A stretch of 64,000 nucleotides of DNA from Taudactylus pleione (lineage: Eukaryota > Chordata > Amphibia > Anura > Myobatrachidae): NCBI GenBank assembly GCA_031769625.1, contig JAUIMM010000702.1:5946001-6010000 (forward strand). Direction: 5' to 3'. This document shows, in pieces, positions 38,101 to 52,594 of this stretch. Below the pieces are notes generated by a model. That model saw nothing but the letters and a program-made list of their open reading frames with translations. It did no database searches and had not been told where the DNA came from. A program made the position numbers and the translations under genes. The stretch's first letter is position 1; the number at the start of each line of letters is the position of its first letter.

Positions 38101-41100
38101 GGTTCCAAAAATTATGGGGAACAAAATGAATAGGGTTCCACCGTAATTTAGGAACCAGCACCTGGCTGCAGGGCCAGTGCTGGTTTAAATATAGGGGGCA
38201 AAAAATGTGGGGGTCCCCCTATATTTAAATCCAGCACCGGACCCAAACCAAACAGGTTGTAATGCCACAGCCAGGAGACCCCATCACCGGGTCTCAATGG
38301 CCAAAGCATTTGCACCCCAAGCCGGGGATCTCAGGGGATGTGGGGACCCCCCCAAAAAGGGGTCCCCCCTCTCCCAAAACCCCAGGCTTGGGCTGAAGCC
38401 TGAGGCTCTTCCCGCATCCCTGGGCTGTGGGTACGGGGGTAATAATGTGTTAAATAGTTAGAAACTATTGTATTTTACAGTGGAACTACAGGTGCCAGCA
38501 TGCCTGCCCTTTTGCACTTGTGGATCTACAAGTGCCAGCAGGCGGCCAGCACCTGTACCCCCACTGTAAAATAAATAGTTAAAAAAAAGAAAAAACACAG
38601 ACACCGTCTAAAGTAAAACTTTATTACACACCTACTTACCTCACTCACACATACTTACGTGTGCCAGCTGGTCGATCCACTTCTCCCATGTAGAATCCGT
38701 TTAGAGCACCTGGAATAAAGATCCTATACTCACCTCCATCCTTGCGCTGCTCTCCGTAGCTTCCAAGGGTCTTGGCAACATAGCAAACTGAGTAACCGAA
38801 CCCATACTGACAAGTAAATTTGCGAGTTGAAAAAAATGCCCAAACTCGCCAGAGATTTCTAACTCGACCGAACTCGAATCTTAGTAAATTTACCCCTTAG
38901 TGATCATAAAGCACTAGTTACAACGTATGTAACCTCAAAAAATATATTTTCATAATTGTGCCTAGCACAGAAGACTGACTGCACATACTAAAAAATCTTG
39001 ATCTTATGCCACTGTGCAGGCTACAAGTAATTTTTGATGATCGTATCTTGTGTCCTTCTTTGACTGCTTTCTGTATTATCACCCCGATAGTGTTATATCC
39101 TGCCAGAGTCAGCTCTAGATTTTCTTTTAGGGGTGTGTGGTTTAATGATTAATCCTGACTCCCCTCTTTACAGTAATGACTCCTACCATTTCCAATCCTG
39201 ACTCCTCCCCTTTCCAATCCCCACTCCTGTAGGTCGTGCACCGTACTACACTAATGGGCATATTGAATTAAGCGTGGTAAGCGTGTTAGCTCACAGCAGC
39301 TGATTCTGGCCCTGATTCAGAGCCGGACGCTCTGACAGAGCGCGCGCTCTGAATCAGGGCCGTCCCTGCTCCTTTTTGGAGCTGCCTCCTGGCCACTCGC
39401 ATAGCTGTGGGTGATGATCAAGACCATCGCGACCATCGGGCTTGCGACGAGACCCTTGCGGTAGGGTCTCGCTGCCGCAAGCCCTGGAGTGCTTTTGGCT
39501 CTGACATCACTAGTGATGTCAGTGGGGCTGGCCCCAGATGGTAGGCGTTCCCATGGGAACGCCTCCATCTGGGCAGCCACGCCCCCGGCATGCCCACCAA
39601 AGGGGGCGTGCTGTCAATCACCATCGACAGCATGCCCCCTTTGGTGTGAGACCCATAATGATGGCTTGGCCGTCGTTATTTGGGTCTCGCGCATGCGCAT
39701 GACGGAGCCGCCTCCGTCGTTCGCATGCGCACTTGGGCAACATCGACCCGCTTGCGAGCGCTCAGCGCTCGAGAGCAGGTCTGAATTAGGCCCTCTGTCC
39801 ACAGTCAATGGAGTGCAAGCAGAAGTCAGTTACCGTAACTGCCCAAAAAATTAGCAGCTTCATTGCATCACATAAATGAATGTACTTTATGCTAGAAGTC
39901 GGTTAAGTTTGTTCTTTGCTTTAACTAAAATCTATGGGGCCTATTCATCATCACTTAATTTTCACAAAAGAATGTGAAAATGCACGTTTTCACATGCAAT
40001 TGTGAAAATTAAGTTATCGGGCCATTCATCAAGAATGTAAAGCAGGAGATATCACAGATATCTCCTACTTACCTTTCTTTTGCAGAATGGCCCGCTGTCC
40101 CCATACACTAGTATGGGGACAGAATTCATGAAGCTCTGAAAATATAATATTTTTGGAGCTTGACTGCGGGAGCATTCGCCATCTTCCATCTGCTCCGGCA
40201 TCGCAACCCGCTTCTTCCCTATGGGAAGAAGGTCTGGGTTGTGAAGAGGGATCCTTTCGGATCCCTCTGCCCATGTCCGGCTCCTTCCCCTGGACGTCGG
40301 GGCTCTTGTGCACGTGCGTGACCTGTAGGTTGTGCATGTGCATTCCCGTCACTGATCCGACAGGAGCAGTGAAGCCACTTGCGGGGCAGCTGATTTCGCA
40401 TCAGAAGTCACCATGCCGGAGCAAGGATGAATTGTATTGGCAGCCGCAGCGAGTTAGGATGTTACTTACCGGGGTCCGTTCGGACCCCGATAATTAACAT
40501 GATGAATAGGCCCCTTTATAGCAAAAGAAAAAACAACCCAATAATGGGGCCGAATGTAAGCAAAATGAAACTGCACCTGTGTTGCATGTAACTATTACTA
40601 AATGCGTATGTTCATGAAGAATAGAGGAGATTACGTTGCAAGAAACAGAATAAGAAGTAAATACATCATTCCCACTTCAACTGCAGTGTCCCAACAATGT
40701 GAGAGAGGCAGAATATATGCTTATACAGAACACAAGTACATAGGAAAACAATCTGGGGCCATCTCTTCAAGTAAAATATATTCTCCTTTATGACTGGAAT
40801 GTAGAACAACTGGTATTTCGATACAATAGATCAGGTAATTGGAAATGTGCACATGATATATTGTGACAGAAAAAATAAAGCTTCTTTGGAAAGTGATTAG
40901 TCATATCCTTATGTGCACCTTTTAGTGACTGGTAGGTTACAAGGGGGGGCTATGTATTTTACATAAAATGATGCAGTAGCTGCAGTATTATGTATTGTTC
41001 TTATGTACTAATAGCACAATGCAGGAAATTTCACAGAAATGATCGCAGTCCCCATTATTATCAATGGGGACTGCGATCTGACCCCTATGTAACTCAAAAA

Positions 41101-41782
41101 AGCAAAGCTTTTCGGAGTTTAGCACTGGTACTTTACACCATCTTCAGATGGTGTAAACTACTGTCAGCCTATGGGTGTTACCAATGCAGGAGATAGACAT
41201 TTCTATCTCTCCTCCGCAGCCTCCGGCGGGCCCGGGGAGCATGGCCGGATTTATAATGGGGCTAATGGGGCTGATGGAGCTACAGCTCCAGGCCCACCAC
41301 CAGAATAGGCCCACAGCAGCATCTGCTGTGTGGGCCGTTACAGACAGGAACATTTTTTTCCTGCTTCATTAGCCAGCCAGTTCATGGCCACGCCTCCTCA
41401 ACCCTGGCCACAACCACCCTCCTCCCCCTGCCTTGCTGCTGCGCTGGAAGATCACAAGCTGGCAACATAGACGGCGGTGCAGTAGAAGGCTTAATTAGCC
41501 TTCCCTGCACCGCTAATGCACAGTGACAGCGACGTCACTAAGATGCCGCCCGTCACCACCGCTCCCAGAAGTATCCCGTCGGGTCCAGCAGCACAGCCTC
41601 AGCAAACACAGCGGCTCTTGAAGGCGGCCCGGCAGTGGCAGGGTGTCCGACCCTCCTAACTGAGGTGAGGTGTCAGCCTGGCTATTTTTTTCTGATACTG
41701 TAGCATAAATTGTATGCATAATGTAGGGCATTCTGTGGCAACAGAGTTTAACAAAAATATAAAAATAAAATAATAATAAAAA

Positions 41783-41822
<40 letters not shown>

Positions 41823-43509
41823 CCTACCCAACAACATGACCCATTAGGTATATATAGGTGTGTGTATGTATGTATGTATATACAGTCAGGTCCATAAATA
41901 TTGGGACATTGACAGAATTTTCATATTTTGGTCTCTATTCACCACCACAATGGCTTTGAAATGAAACAAACAAGATGTGCTTTAACTGCAGACTTTCAGT
42001 TTTAATTTGAGGGTAATTACATCCAAATCAGGTGAACGGTGTAGGAATTACAATGGTTTCTATATGTGCCTCCCACTTTTTAAGGGGCCAAAAGTAATGG
42101 GACTATCAACTCAAAAGTTATTTCATGGACAGGTGTGGGCTATTCCTTCGTTATTTCATTATCAATTAAGCAGGTAAAAGGTCTGGAGTTGATTCTAGGT
42201 GTGACATTTGCATTTGGAATCAGTTGCTGTCGACTCTCAATATGAGATCCAAAGAGCTGTCACTATCAGTGAAGCAAGCCATCATTAGTCTGAAAAATCA
42301 TAACAAACCCATCAGAGAGATAGCAAAAACATTAGGTGTGACCAAATCAACTGTTTGGAACATTCTTAAAAAAGAACGCACCTGAGAGCTCAGCAACACC
42401 TAAAGACCCAGAAGACCACGGAAAACAACTGTGGTGGATGATAGAAAAATTATTTCCCTGGTGAAGAAAAACCCTTTCACAACAGTTGGCCAAATCAAGA
42501 ACACTCTCCAGGAGGTAGGTGTATATGTGTCAAAGTCAACAATCAAGAGAAGACTTCACAAGAGTGAATATAGAGGGTTCACCACAAGATGTAAACCATT
42601 GGTGAGCCTCAAAAACAGGAAGACCATCTAAAGAAGCCATTACAGTTCTGGAACAACATCCTATGGACAGATGAGACAAAGATCAATTTGTACCAGAGTG
42701 ATGGGAAGAGAAGAGTATGGAGAAGGAAAGGAACTGCTCATGATCCAAAACATACCACCTCATCAGTGAAGCATGGTGGTGGTAGTGTCATGGCATGGGC
42801 ATGTATGGCTGCCAATGGAACTGGTCCCCTTGTATTTATTGATGATGTGACTGCTGACAAAAGCAGCAGAATGAATTCTGAAGTGTTTTGGGCAATATTA
42901 TATGCTCATATTCAGTCAAATGCTTCAGAACTCATTGGACGGCGCTTCACAGTGCAGATGGACAATGACCCGAAGCATACTGCAAAAGCAACCAGAGAGT
43001 TTTTTAAGGCTAAAAAGTGGAATGTTATGCAATGGCCAAGTCAATCCCCTGACCTGAATCCGATTGAGCATGCATTTCACTTGATGAAGACAAAACTGAA
43101 GGGAAAATGCCCCAAGAACAAGCAGGAACTGAAGACATTTGCAGTAGAGGCCTGGCAGAGCATCACCAGGGATGAAACCCAGCGTCTGGTGATGTCTATG
43201 CGTTCCAGACTTCAGGCTGTAATTGCCTGCAAAGGATTTGCAACAAAGTATTAAAAAGTGAAAGTTAGATTTAGGATTGTTTAGTTTGTCCCATTACTTT
43301 TGGCCCCTTAAAAAGTGGGAGGCACATATAGAAACCATTGTAATTCCTACACCGTTCACCTGATTTGGATGTAATTACCCTCAAATTAAATCTGAAAGTC
43401 TGCAGTTAAAGCACATCTTGTTTGTTTCATTTCATAAGCCATTGTGGTGGTGAATAGAGGCCAAAATATGAAAATTCTGTCAATGTCCCAATATTTATGG
43501 ACCTGACTG

Positions 43510-43551
<42 letters not shown>

Positions 43552-43565
43552 TGTATATATGTGTG

Positions 43566-43606
<41 letters not shown>

Positions 43607-46600
43607 TGATATAATGTGTGTACATGTTTATGTAGTACAGTATTTGTATCTATATATGCATATCTATGTATATATAATATATGTATGTGCAGGGATTAAA
43701 GTGGGCCGGAACGTCAGTTGTAATTGGAGGCAGAACCAGTTCCGCCTCTGTCCCCCCACCATCCCTGACCTAAGATACGCTGCGGGCCAGTACTTATATA
43801 AATTGCATCTTAAACTGGTATACAGTACCGGCGTGAAGCAGTAAACGGGGTATGCGTTGCAGGACGGCACCAGCCTGAACAGGCGCCGTCCCTGCATTCT
43901 GCGTTGGCCTCATGCTACGACCTGCAATTAGGTTACACGCACTCAGCTCTGGCTATCCCCGGGTTCCTTCATTTCTCTTTCTCCGTGTTCTCGGCTCCTC
44001 CTCCCGCAGTCCTTGCCTATGTGAGCTGAGCCCCATCCAGGCAGAGACTTTTTTTGTGTGCGTTTCTATTTTATATTAACTTTCTTAAAATGTGTGGTGC
44101 CCTGGCCAGCGCTGGGTGACGTCAGGGTACAGAAGCTAAAGGGGATCATCATCTATCCACTTCCGCTAGCACTGATCAGGAGCTGGCCTGCCCTGGCCTC
44201 ATCACTGTTCAATAGAGACGGAGCAGACATGAGGCCCCGCCTCCTCATTGCCCTAAGCTCCGTCTCTCACTGATGGCTGCAGCTGCTGCCTGGGCTGGGT
44301 AGGCACGCAGGTCTCTTCTCCTCCCACTGAATCGGAGCCGCACCGCCAGGGAAAGTCAGCCACCTCTTACGGACACTCCTCCCAGATTCCAGTAGCAGCC
44401 GGAGTTAGAAGGGCTTCTCAGGAGGCTGCTGTATGAGCGTGCAGTGCTGCAGCGAGTATTCGGGGCCTGGCAGAAAAGGTACAGCAGCAGGTGTTCCCAA
44501 TCCAGTGTTTGCCCCTTCTCCAGCCCGGTTCCCCACCATTACTGATCCACTCATCCCAGTGACTCCCATCCTGTCAGCCCAGTGTCGTCCCCAACCAGCT
44601 CACTGCACCTCTATCACTGCCCACCCACCTAGAACCCCCCCATCCAGTACAGTCACAGTGATCACTGTAATTCAGCCCAGTGTCCCCCCCTCACACACTT
44701 AACTCACTAGCCCCTTCCCATCCTGCCCACTACCCCCTCCCCATCCAGTCCAGTGCCCCCCTTCATTCCTCCCAGTGTACCCCCTTCAGCTTAGTGTTCC
44801 TTCCTTCCACCCCTATCTCACTGCCCAACTTCCAATACAGCCTTGGACCTCCCCATTCACAATGCCCCCCCCATCCAGCACAGAGTCCTCACCATCTCAT
44901 TGGCCCCCTATCCCACTGTCTCCCACATTTCCAGCCCAGTGTCTCCTCCCTTAACTCCCCAATCAGCCCGCTACCCCTCAGCAAGAACCCCCAGCCAGTC
45001 CAATCAGTGCCCCACTATTCAACAATAGTTAATAAACCTTGTCCTTGTACTGCAATGTTTTGTACTGTAATTCACTTTTTTGGGGGAGCTCATACCCTGT
45101 TTATGTATGCTGGAAGGTTCTGCAGAGACTTTCTGGCACCATAAAAATAAAGCATAATAATAAAATTGGTCATTGCTTTGGAGTGCTAGTCTCACTCTCG
45201 TTCTATACCTCAGTCTCCCCCTGCTCTGCTATATGGATGTATGTGTGACTATATACAGTATAGGTGTATGGTTCACAATCACACTTGAAGGGGAGGGGCT
45301 AGGGGTGTGGCATCTGCCAGGTAGTCAGGAAAGGGAGAGGCTCGAGGTGTCACCCATGGAGAGGAGTGTGGAAAGGGGGATGAGTTCCACCACCTCTTTA
45401 GGACCACTTTAAACATTGTGTATGTGTATATATTATAAATAAATATATATGTGTATATATTATATATAGAGAGCATGTATGATTTTTGGATGTCGGAAAC
45501 AATGGCAAAAAAGAGCGCAATATTTGAATGAGATAGGAAGCGGCAGGTGCATGATTAAAATTTTTGTCAGGTTGCATACAAATTTAGGGACTCAGTTATC
45601 AACAAGTTTTATCGTCTCGTTGCATATGATAAATGGTGCTCCAGCCAATCAGCTCCCAACTATAATATTTCAAACAGATGTCAGTTGGGAGCTGATTGGC
45701 TGGAGCACCTTTATCATATACAACAAGTTTTACCACTCTTTGTGAATGATAAAACTCATTGATAAATGAGGCCCTTAATCCTTACCAAGCTCAATGTCTA
45801 CACTGCACTTTATGCTAAAGGTAGTTTCCATTCGGCTAATGCAAAAATCCATGCGCCTGCAAGCAGGAAGCCGCTCCCCCCCACTGTTTTTCTGTTCAGA
45901 GCCACAAGTGTCATCATTAGTACCGGCACTAGGGAGATTGAGATGGCTGAAGGTAGGCGGGTAGCTATGCCCTCCATGGTGCTTCCTCACCCCTCGGCAC
46001 AGACCACACACCCCACATCACTGGTCACACCCTCACATCAGAGGCCACACCCCTGTTATGCTGGTCACACCCCCTGCAGCATCACACAATAGGCCCTTCA
46101 TAAATTTCAGCTCCAGGCCCATGTGGACCTTAATCTGGCACTGCCGGGGAGCTGACACTGTGCGCATGAGCAGTGTCAGCTTCCCCGGGGAAGTCTTTCA
46201 CTTCTGTGAGGATTTCTCCTAAATGCCGAGGATATAACTCGCTGTCCCTGCGAGTTCCCTGTAGTACATAGCTGGGATATTTTTATTAAGAATCAAAATA
46301 TCCCCGGCTAATTAGTTACATAAAAATAGCTGCTGGTCCTTAGTACATAGACCCCATAGACTTAGAAGTTCATGTAAAAGAGAAATACAACAATTATATT
46401 TAAAATAGATCACATAACGATCTAGGAGGATTTGTATCCTGGCCAGTATGATGACTCCCAGTAATAGACATTACACTGTCAGGATTGTGGGAAGTTATAT
46501 TATTGGCAAACGCTACCTCTACCGTGCATCCCTGATTTTCTGTCTGTCTTCAGAAGGCACCAAGCTCTGGGGAGTGGTATGCTGATTTTCCAGTGTGGTA

Positions 46601-49600
46601 ATTGTTAGATGAGGTGCCGGGCAATGAGCCGGCCCAGCCAGCCACCCACTCACAACAAATGTGACAACAGAATTCCCTTTACATATACCATTTATAAAAT
46701 GCGAGGGTAAGGGTAATCGCGCAGGGATGTAGTCACCATCCCGGCGGTCGGGATGCTGGCAGCAGTGCCTGCTGTGGGAGAGGATGAGTATGGATGGACA
46801 GTGTTATCCTCCAACCCCCTGGCTTTGTCATTATACTCTGCCCCAAGGACATGTAAACCTTGTCTATTGGGAAAGCCCCAAACTATTGTATTGCGAGACG
46901 ATTATTGCACCTCAATACAAATTGTAGGAGAATTTGAGGTGGAGATTAATGAGTTATGAGGAAGAATAAATAAAACAAAAGTGTATGTAGTGAATGGTGA
47001 AATATGCGCGTAGAGTTACTAGCATAGAAACTACATCAACTGTTTAGACATTTATCCCTTTTTATTTGCATTAGACAAATACTAGGGATACATAAATAAT
47101 ATAGTGTTAGAGTCCTTATAAGGTTAATACAATGAGTCTATTAAAGATTAACGAGTCATTCCAGTTTTGAACCTCAAAATTGAGATGAAAAATATTTGAA
47201 TATAAGACATGAATAAATGAAATGTGATTAAACAAGTACAAGTATACAATACTCTAGCAACATTGTCTGTATGGGCCCAAACTTACCTCCGATTCCAATC
47301 AACACCCTATCAGTACCATCAGATATTAGTTTTGACTGGAGGAAAATAGGTATGGGCGATCTCTGCAGTGTTGGCTATTGTACAACTGCATCAATTGTGC
47401 CCCTATAAGATCCAGCCATTTGCCCTGTGCATCAGTCAAATCTTTATACTGTCATTTGGCCACACAGATCTACTGTACTAATTTCATTAGATTCTGGGCT
47501 GCGTTCACTTTATTATAGATGTACTTCAATAATGGAGTCTCCTTCTTCTGTTCTGATGGGCTTCAACAGAGGAGGATCTGATGAGCAGAGCTGAGCACAA
47601 CATAGTGTTCTGTCAGGATACGTTCCCAGTGCTGCTGTTTCATTTCAGGGATCAAACCTTCTAAAGAGGACACATGGAGAAGTTGCCCATAGCAAGCAAT
47701 CAGCTGCTAGCTATCATTGTATAGACATTACTTGATAAATGATAACTAGAAGCTGATTGGTTGTGTTGGCAAGTTATCCACTTGTGTTCTTTAGAAGATT
47801 TGATACATCTCCTCGATGCTGAGATTTGAAAATCCCATCTCCAATCCTTACCATGGCCAAGTATCATTATGGGTGAGATGTATGAAACCATTTAAAGGTG
47901 GAAAAGTGTACATGTGGAGAAGTTGCCTATAGCAACCAATCAGCTTCTACCTATCATTTTAAGAAATGTACTTGGTAAATGCTAACGAGCAGCTGATTGG
48001 TTGCTATGGGCAACCAATCATTTGAAGTGTGAAATCCTGTTTAAATCTCTCTACGGCTGTTGATGCCACATGGACGCACCTGGCGTATGGCGATACGCAA
48101 ATGAGGATGCACAGTGTACGCAACGTGTGATGCATACACAATACCTTCCTATATTGTAACCCCAACAGTATGCATAATAGTTGCTATCTTCATATCAAAA
48201 TACAATGTGAATTACAGTGCAATATATATGTATATATCACAGTATAATAACCTTACGTGAAAGCAAGTGAACACACACACCAGTTTCTGTGGTCCAATGC
48301 ACAAAAGTAAATATTGTATTGAAAGTATATATAACATAATTATTACAAGTTATACATTGGTACAAAACAGTTCGCATGTGCTCCCTGGATCCAGAGTATA
48401 GTCATCACCAGAGGAGAGAATACAGGTAGAGAGCTGCTGCTCTCTGGATCAGGGGAGCCTAATTTATACAGTTAAATTATGGGTGTGTATAATAGCAGGC
48501 TGTGTCGTCTTCCATTGGTCCAGGGCCGGGACGTTTCCAGTTCACTGGGGGTCATTGGTTGGTTCAAACAGTGGGCGATGCTAAAGTGAAGTTGATTTTT
48601 TCAACTTCACTTTAGCAACTTTTAAATATGCTGACCCCCATTTTCAAGTACCCCAAATTTGCTGGGATAAGTTATTTTCAGGAAAAAATACTCCTGAATA
48701 CTATTCTGCATCACGTATTGAAAAACGCTATTTAGCAGCTATTGAGCCAGTTTAAAAACACCAAATACCTTCAGCAAGCCAAATCGGGGGGTACCATAGT
48801 GAACCCCCATGTCAGAGCATCTTTTGGGGGGGTGTCCGGCTGATTTCCCCAATTCTGACAGTACTTTCCACCTGTTCAAGTTTCGCCGGGTCTCATTTTC
48901 GCATACTTTCAAATTGAATAAGGGGTAAAGCAGGCACGCGCACGATAATTTTCCGCCTACAAAACAGGCAAAGTAGGCGAAAAGTCTGGGCCGCAAAAAA
49001 GTATCGCAGCTTGGCTCAAATTGAATACGGCTCTTTATCTGTCTCCAAGGTTTAATACATCCCCATGTCTCTTATATGTTAAACATGTATCATTATATGT
49101 ATATTTCTTGATTTACTTTCTTTTTATGTCTCCCCAGTATCAATGATATAAATATGTGGACAGTGGTATTAGGTACGCTTTCATCAAGCCCTGGATCTGG
49201 CCTAAGTCTTCAGAGAATCATAGTTCACGAAAATTATATTGCTCAAACACAACAAAATGACATTGCTGTTCTAGAGCTATCCAGTCCAGTCAACCTTAAA
49301 GCTGCTATCCGCCCTGTGTGCCTACCAAAGAGATCTGATGACTTTCCTGACAACTTGTCGTGTTATATCACTGGGTGGGGAGCTCTCGAATATGATGGTC
49401 AGTTGAATGTACTATACAAGAATGTGTAACATGTCGCATTGAACTACTTATCATTTCCATGAGATTAATTGCCCTGCATCAGTACTGACTCTGGTAACCC
49501 ATATCAATGTGGTCCATGTTTTGCTTTGTTCCAAATTTTGTAGAGTCTAATGTTTTAATGTAGAATACTTGTTTTCCTCCTAGTGGGAATGAGTTTATAT

Positions 49601-52525
49601 AGTTTACTCTATTTGAAATGTTAAGTAAGAAGGGATATGGCTTTTATAAATAGACTCCATGACAAGGATTTGACCCATAATTGTTTAAGCACATTACACA
49701 TACTGTCCCACCATGTTAGTAAATAATTGCAGATTAGAAATTGGTGAATTAAATTTAGTCAGTCTACTGCTATATCAATGACAGCAGGTAATCTATTCCA
49801 CATGCAGACTATGGAGAGAGACTGTGGATTATGGGCCTGATTCAGAGACGGATACTAATGCGATCTTTGCTGCGATTTCCTACGCATCACAGCTGTGATA
49901 ATATGCTAATGGCTGCAAAGCTTACCCAAGCATAAGGATGTCCACCGCTGTCTTTTCATATATACGTACAACGACACTTACGTGCATAAATATCGGTAAC
50001 ATCGATGCAGAGGAGTAGCGTGGAACCATGGCAAAGTGCATGTCATATCACCCTTCCCTGTATTGAACTGTGCCGGTGGGTTATAGCCAGCCTGCGGGGG
50101 AATACTGAAGTGAAGAGAAAAAACAGCAAACAGTGGCAGTATCACTATCACGCTGGGCATTGAGGCCCAACTGGGGGAATAGAATGCTTAGGTGATGCAC
50201 TGACATTAAGGGGTAGCTCCTTTGGCATTGCTTTATTTATGTATAGCACCTAGGATCTGACTTTTATCTCCTTTGAATCATTGTTATTAGTCAGTAGAGG
50301 AGATTGTATTATATATTCTGATCATTTAACTTAAATTGACAGAGTACATGTGCTAGAGTGAGATTCCACAGGGTGCACAGCTTATTACTGCAATTACTGC
50401 CCTGAGCAGCTTTCATTGGAGTGGTAACACCTATAGGAAGCTCCCTTCTCAGCTATGCTCCTACTTCGCTAATATACATTGCACCTATATTAATGTGAGT
50501 ACTATTAATCATGCCATGTTCTGTCTAGCACCATTATTATTATTTCTGGTCTCCTAATATTTTTTAAAAGACCTTTCAAATAACACTGTGTGGTCATGCC
50601 TGGGAACACCTCCATTACTTTAACTATCAAAGCAGTGACTTTGTTTAATCTAATACCTTATAATTGAAGTTTAGGACTTTACCTCAGATGTGTCTCTTTT
50701 AAGCCCATTCAAGCACAATGAATGAATGAGGAGAGAAGGAGGGAGGGGATCAAAGAGGAGAAGGGAGAGGAAAGTGCCAATCAGAGAGGGGAGGTGACAG
50801 AGGCCAATAAGAAAGGAGAGGGGGGGGCAAAGCCAATCAGAAAGGACCAGCGACAGAAGCCAATAAGAAAAAGAGAGGAGAGGGGTGGTGACGGAAGCCA
50901 ATAAGAAAGGAGAAGGAAGGAGCAAAGAGTCAATCAGAGAGGGGTGGTGACAGAAGCCAATAAGATAAGAAAGGAGAGGGGAGGGGCAAAGAGTCGATCA
51001 GCGAGGGGTGGTGACAGAAGCCAATAAGAAAGGAGTGGACAGGGGCAAAGAGCCAATCACAGGGTAGAGAGGGGAGGGAATTACAGAGGTGTGAAGTGAA
51101 TGTAATCAATCTGACATGAAAGGGGAGCTGACAGAGGGTGATCATAGAGGAGTGAGCACTGGAGGGGAGGCAATCTGGGCAGCTTGATGGAGCATGAAAT
51201 GTAGAATTTATTTAGGATATAGAGCAAACAAACCAAGATAAAACTAACAGACGGCCATCATACTGTGCACCGCCCCTTGAATTTGGGAACCCTGGATGGC
51301 GCCCTCTGTCCATTTTGGCGCCCAGAACTCATCCTCCACTGGAACCACCCTCGCTACACCCCTGCATCGACGCACATTGAGCAGCCATCTTGCCCTTGCA
51401 ACAGGTCTGACCTGCCACAGCCATGGGAACACTTCTTATACGCAGAGCTGCTTAGGAAATAGCAATGGCTAATTTATGGATGCCCATGAAACAGCGTTCA
51501 AACGGACATGCACGCCTGCGTTTTTCAGCCCACTCCCCATCACCACCCGCAAACGCTGACAGTCTGTCACTCACTTTGCGATGGATTCTTTATTAGGCCT
51601 GATTCAGAGAAGTATGCTATTGAAATTTTTACACAGATTGAGCGATTATTTGCCAATGCGCATGCGTATAAGCCGCACTGAGCCCACGCTACAAATGGTT
51701 TGCGATTACCATGGGCAGAGGATCCATTTGCAAAGAGAGTGACAGGTAGTCAGCATTTGGGGGAGGTAACGGGGGGTGGTTAATAAAACGCAGGCGTGTT
51801 GGACCGTTTAAGCGCCGTTAAATGGGCGTGCAAGAATTAGCCCTTGTGGTCTCCAATGCAGAATGAGAGCCCTCTGCATGTCAGGAGAGCTAGTAGGAAA
51901 GATTTCTGGACTGCACACCCTGAATATACATATAATGGGAGGTGCTACCTGGTGAGACTAATTGCAGGCACAGAAACAGACAAATCTCAGGTACACAACT
52001 CCAAATTACTGATAATATATAAATGCAATAACATTTTGCAATCAATAGAGGTTTTTAGCATAATCATGGCCAAGGTTATGGGCCTACCCACCATATCCAG
52101 GTAACCTCTTTAGGGTAGGTCCCTTACATACAAGGCTTCAAATCCAGAGTGCATGACACCACCAAACTAGCTCAGCTAAGATGCCCCAGGGCACCGCCAT
52201 AGTAAGAAAAGTGCAGTGTAAAAGAGGTAGTTAAGAGCAGCCACAGCTGCATATAAAGAATGAAAATATAAAAGTGAAGTACATGTATAATAAACAAACA
52301 GTGAAGGGTTAAAATGTGTTATAAAAGAAAAATGTGTTATAATGCGGTGCCCTGAAACAGATCAACCAAAGCAATCCAGGGGGACCCACGCCCCAAACCA
52401 AAAATGAACCAAAGTTGCAGCTTAGCTGGGCTAGTTTGGTGGTGTGCACCTGAGATTTGTCTGTTTCTGTGCCTGCAATTAGTCTCATCAGGTAGCACCT
52501 ACCATTATATATATATATGTGTGTG

Positions 52526-52594
<69 letters not shown>

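Larger units (their letters stand above)
41240..46143. mobile_element. 4.9-kb element with hAT-like ends, hit by Tc1
   Basis: The ends CATGGCCGGATTTATAATGG and, reversed, CAGTGCCAGATTAAGGTCC are similar to each other and to the CAGGGCCGGATT-type hAT ends. The 8-bp duplication CCGGGGAG flanks both sides (41232-41239 and 46144-46151). GCTCCAGGCCCA also recurs near both ends in opposite orientation. No transposase was recognised in its own sequence. A Tc1-like element sits inside at 41883-43509. Part of the length could be other insertions. Confidence 0.65.

Noticed and set aside
44433..45144. Pro/Ser-rich open frames, suggestive of a secreted proline-rich protein
   Set aside because: Low-complexity CCCAGTGTCCCC-like DNA in a mobile element. 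Overlapping frames are equally proline-rich and no signal peptide or splice sites fit.
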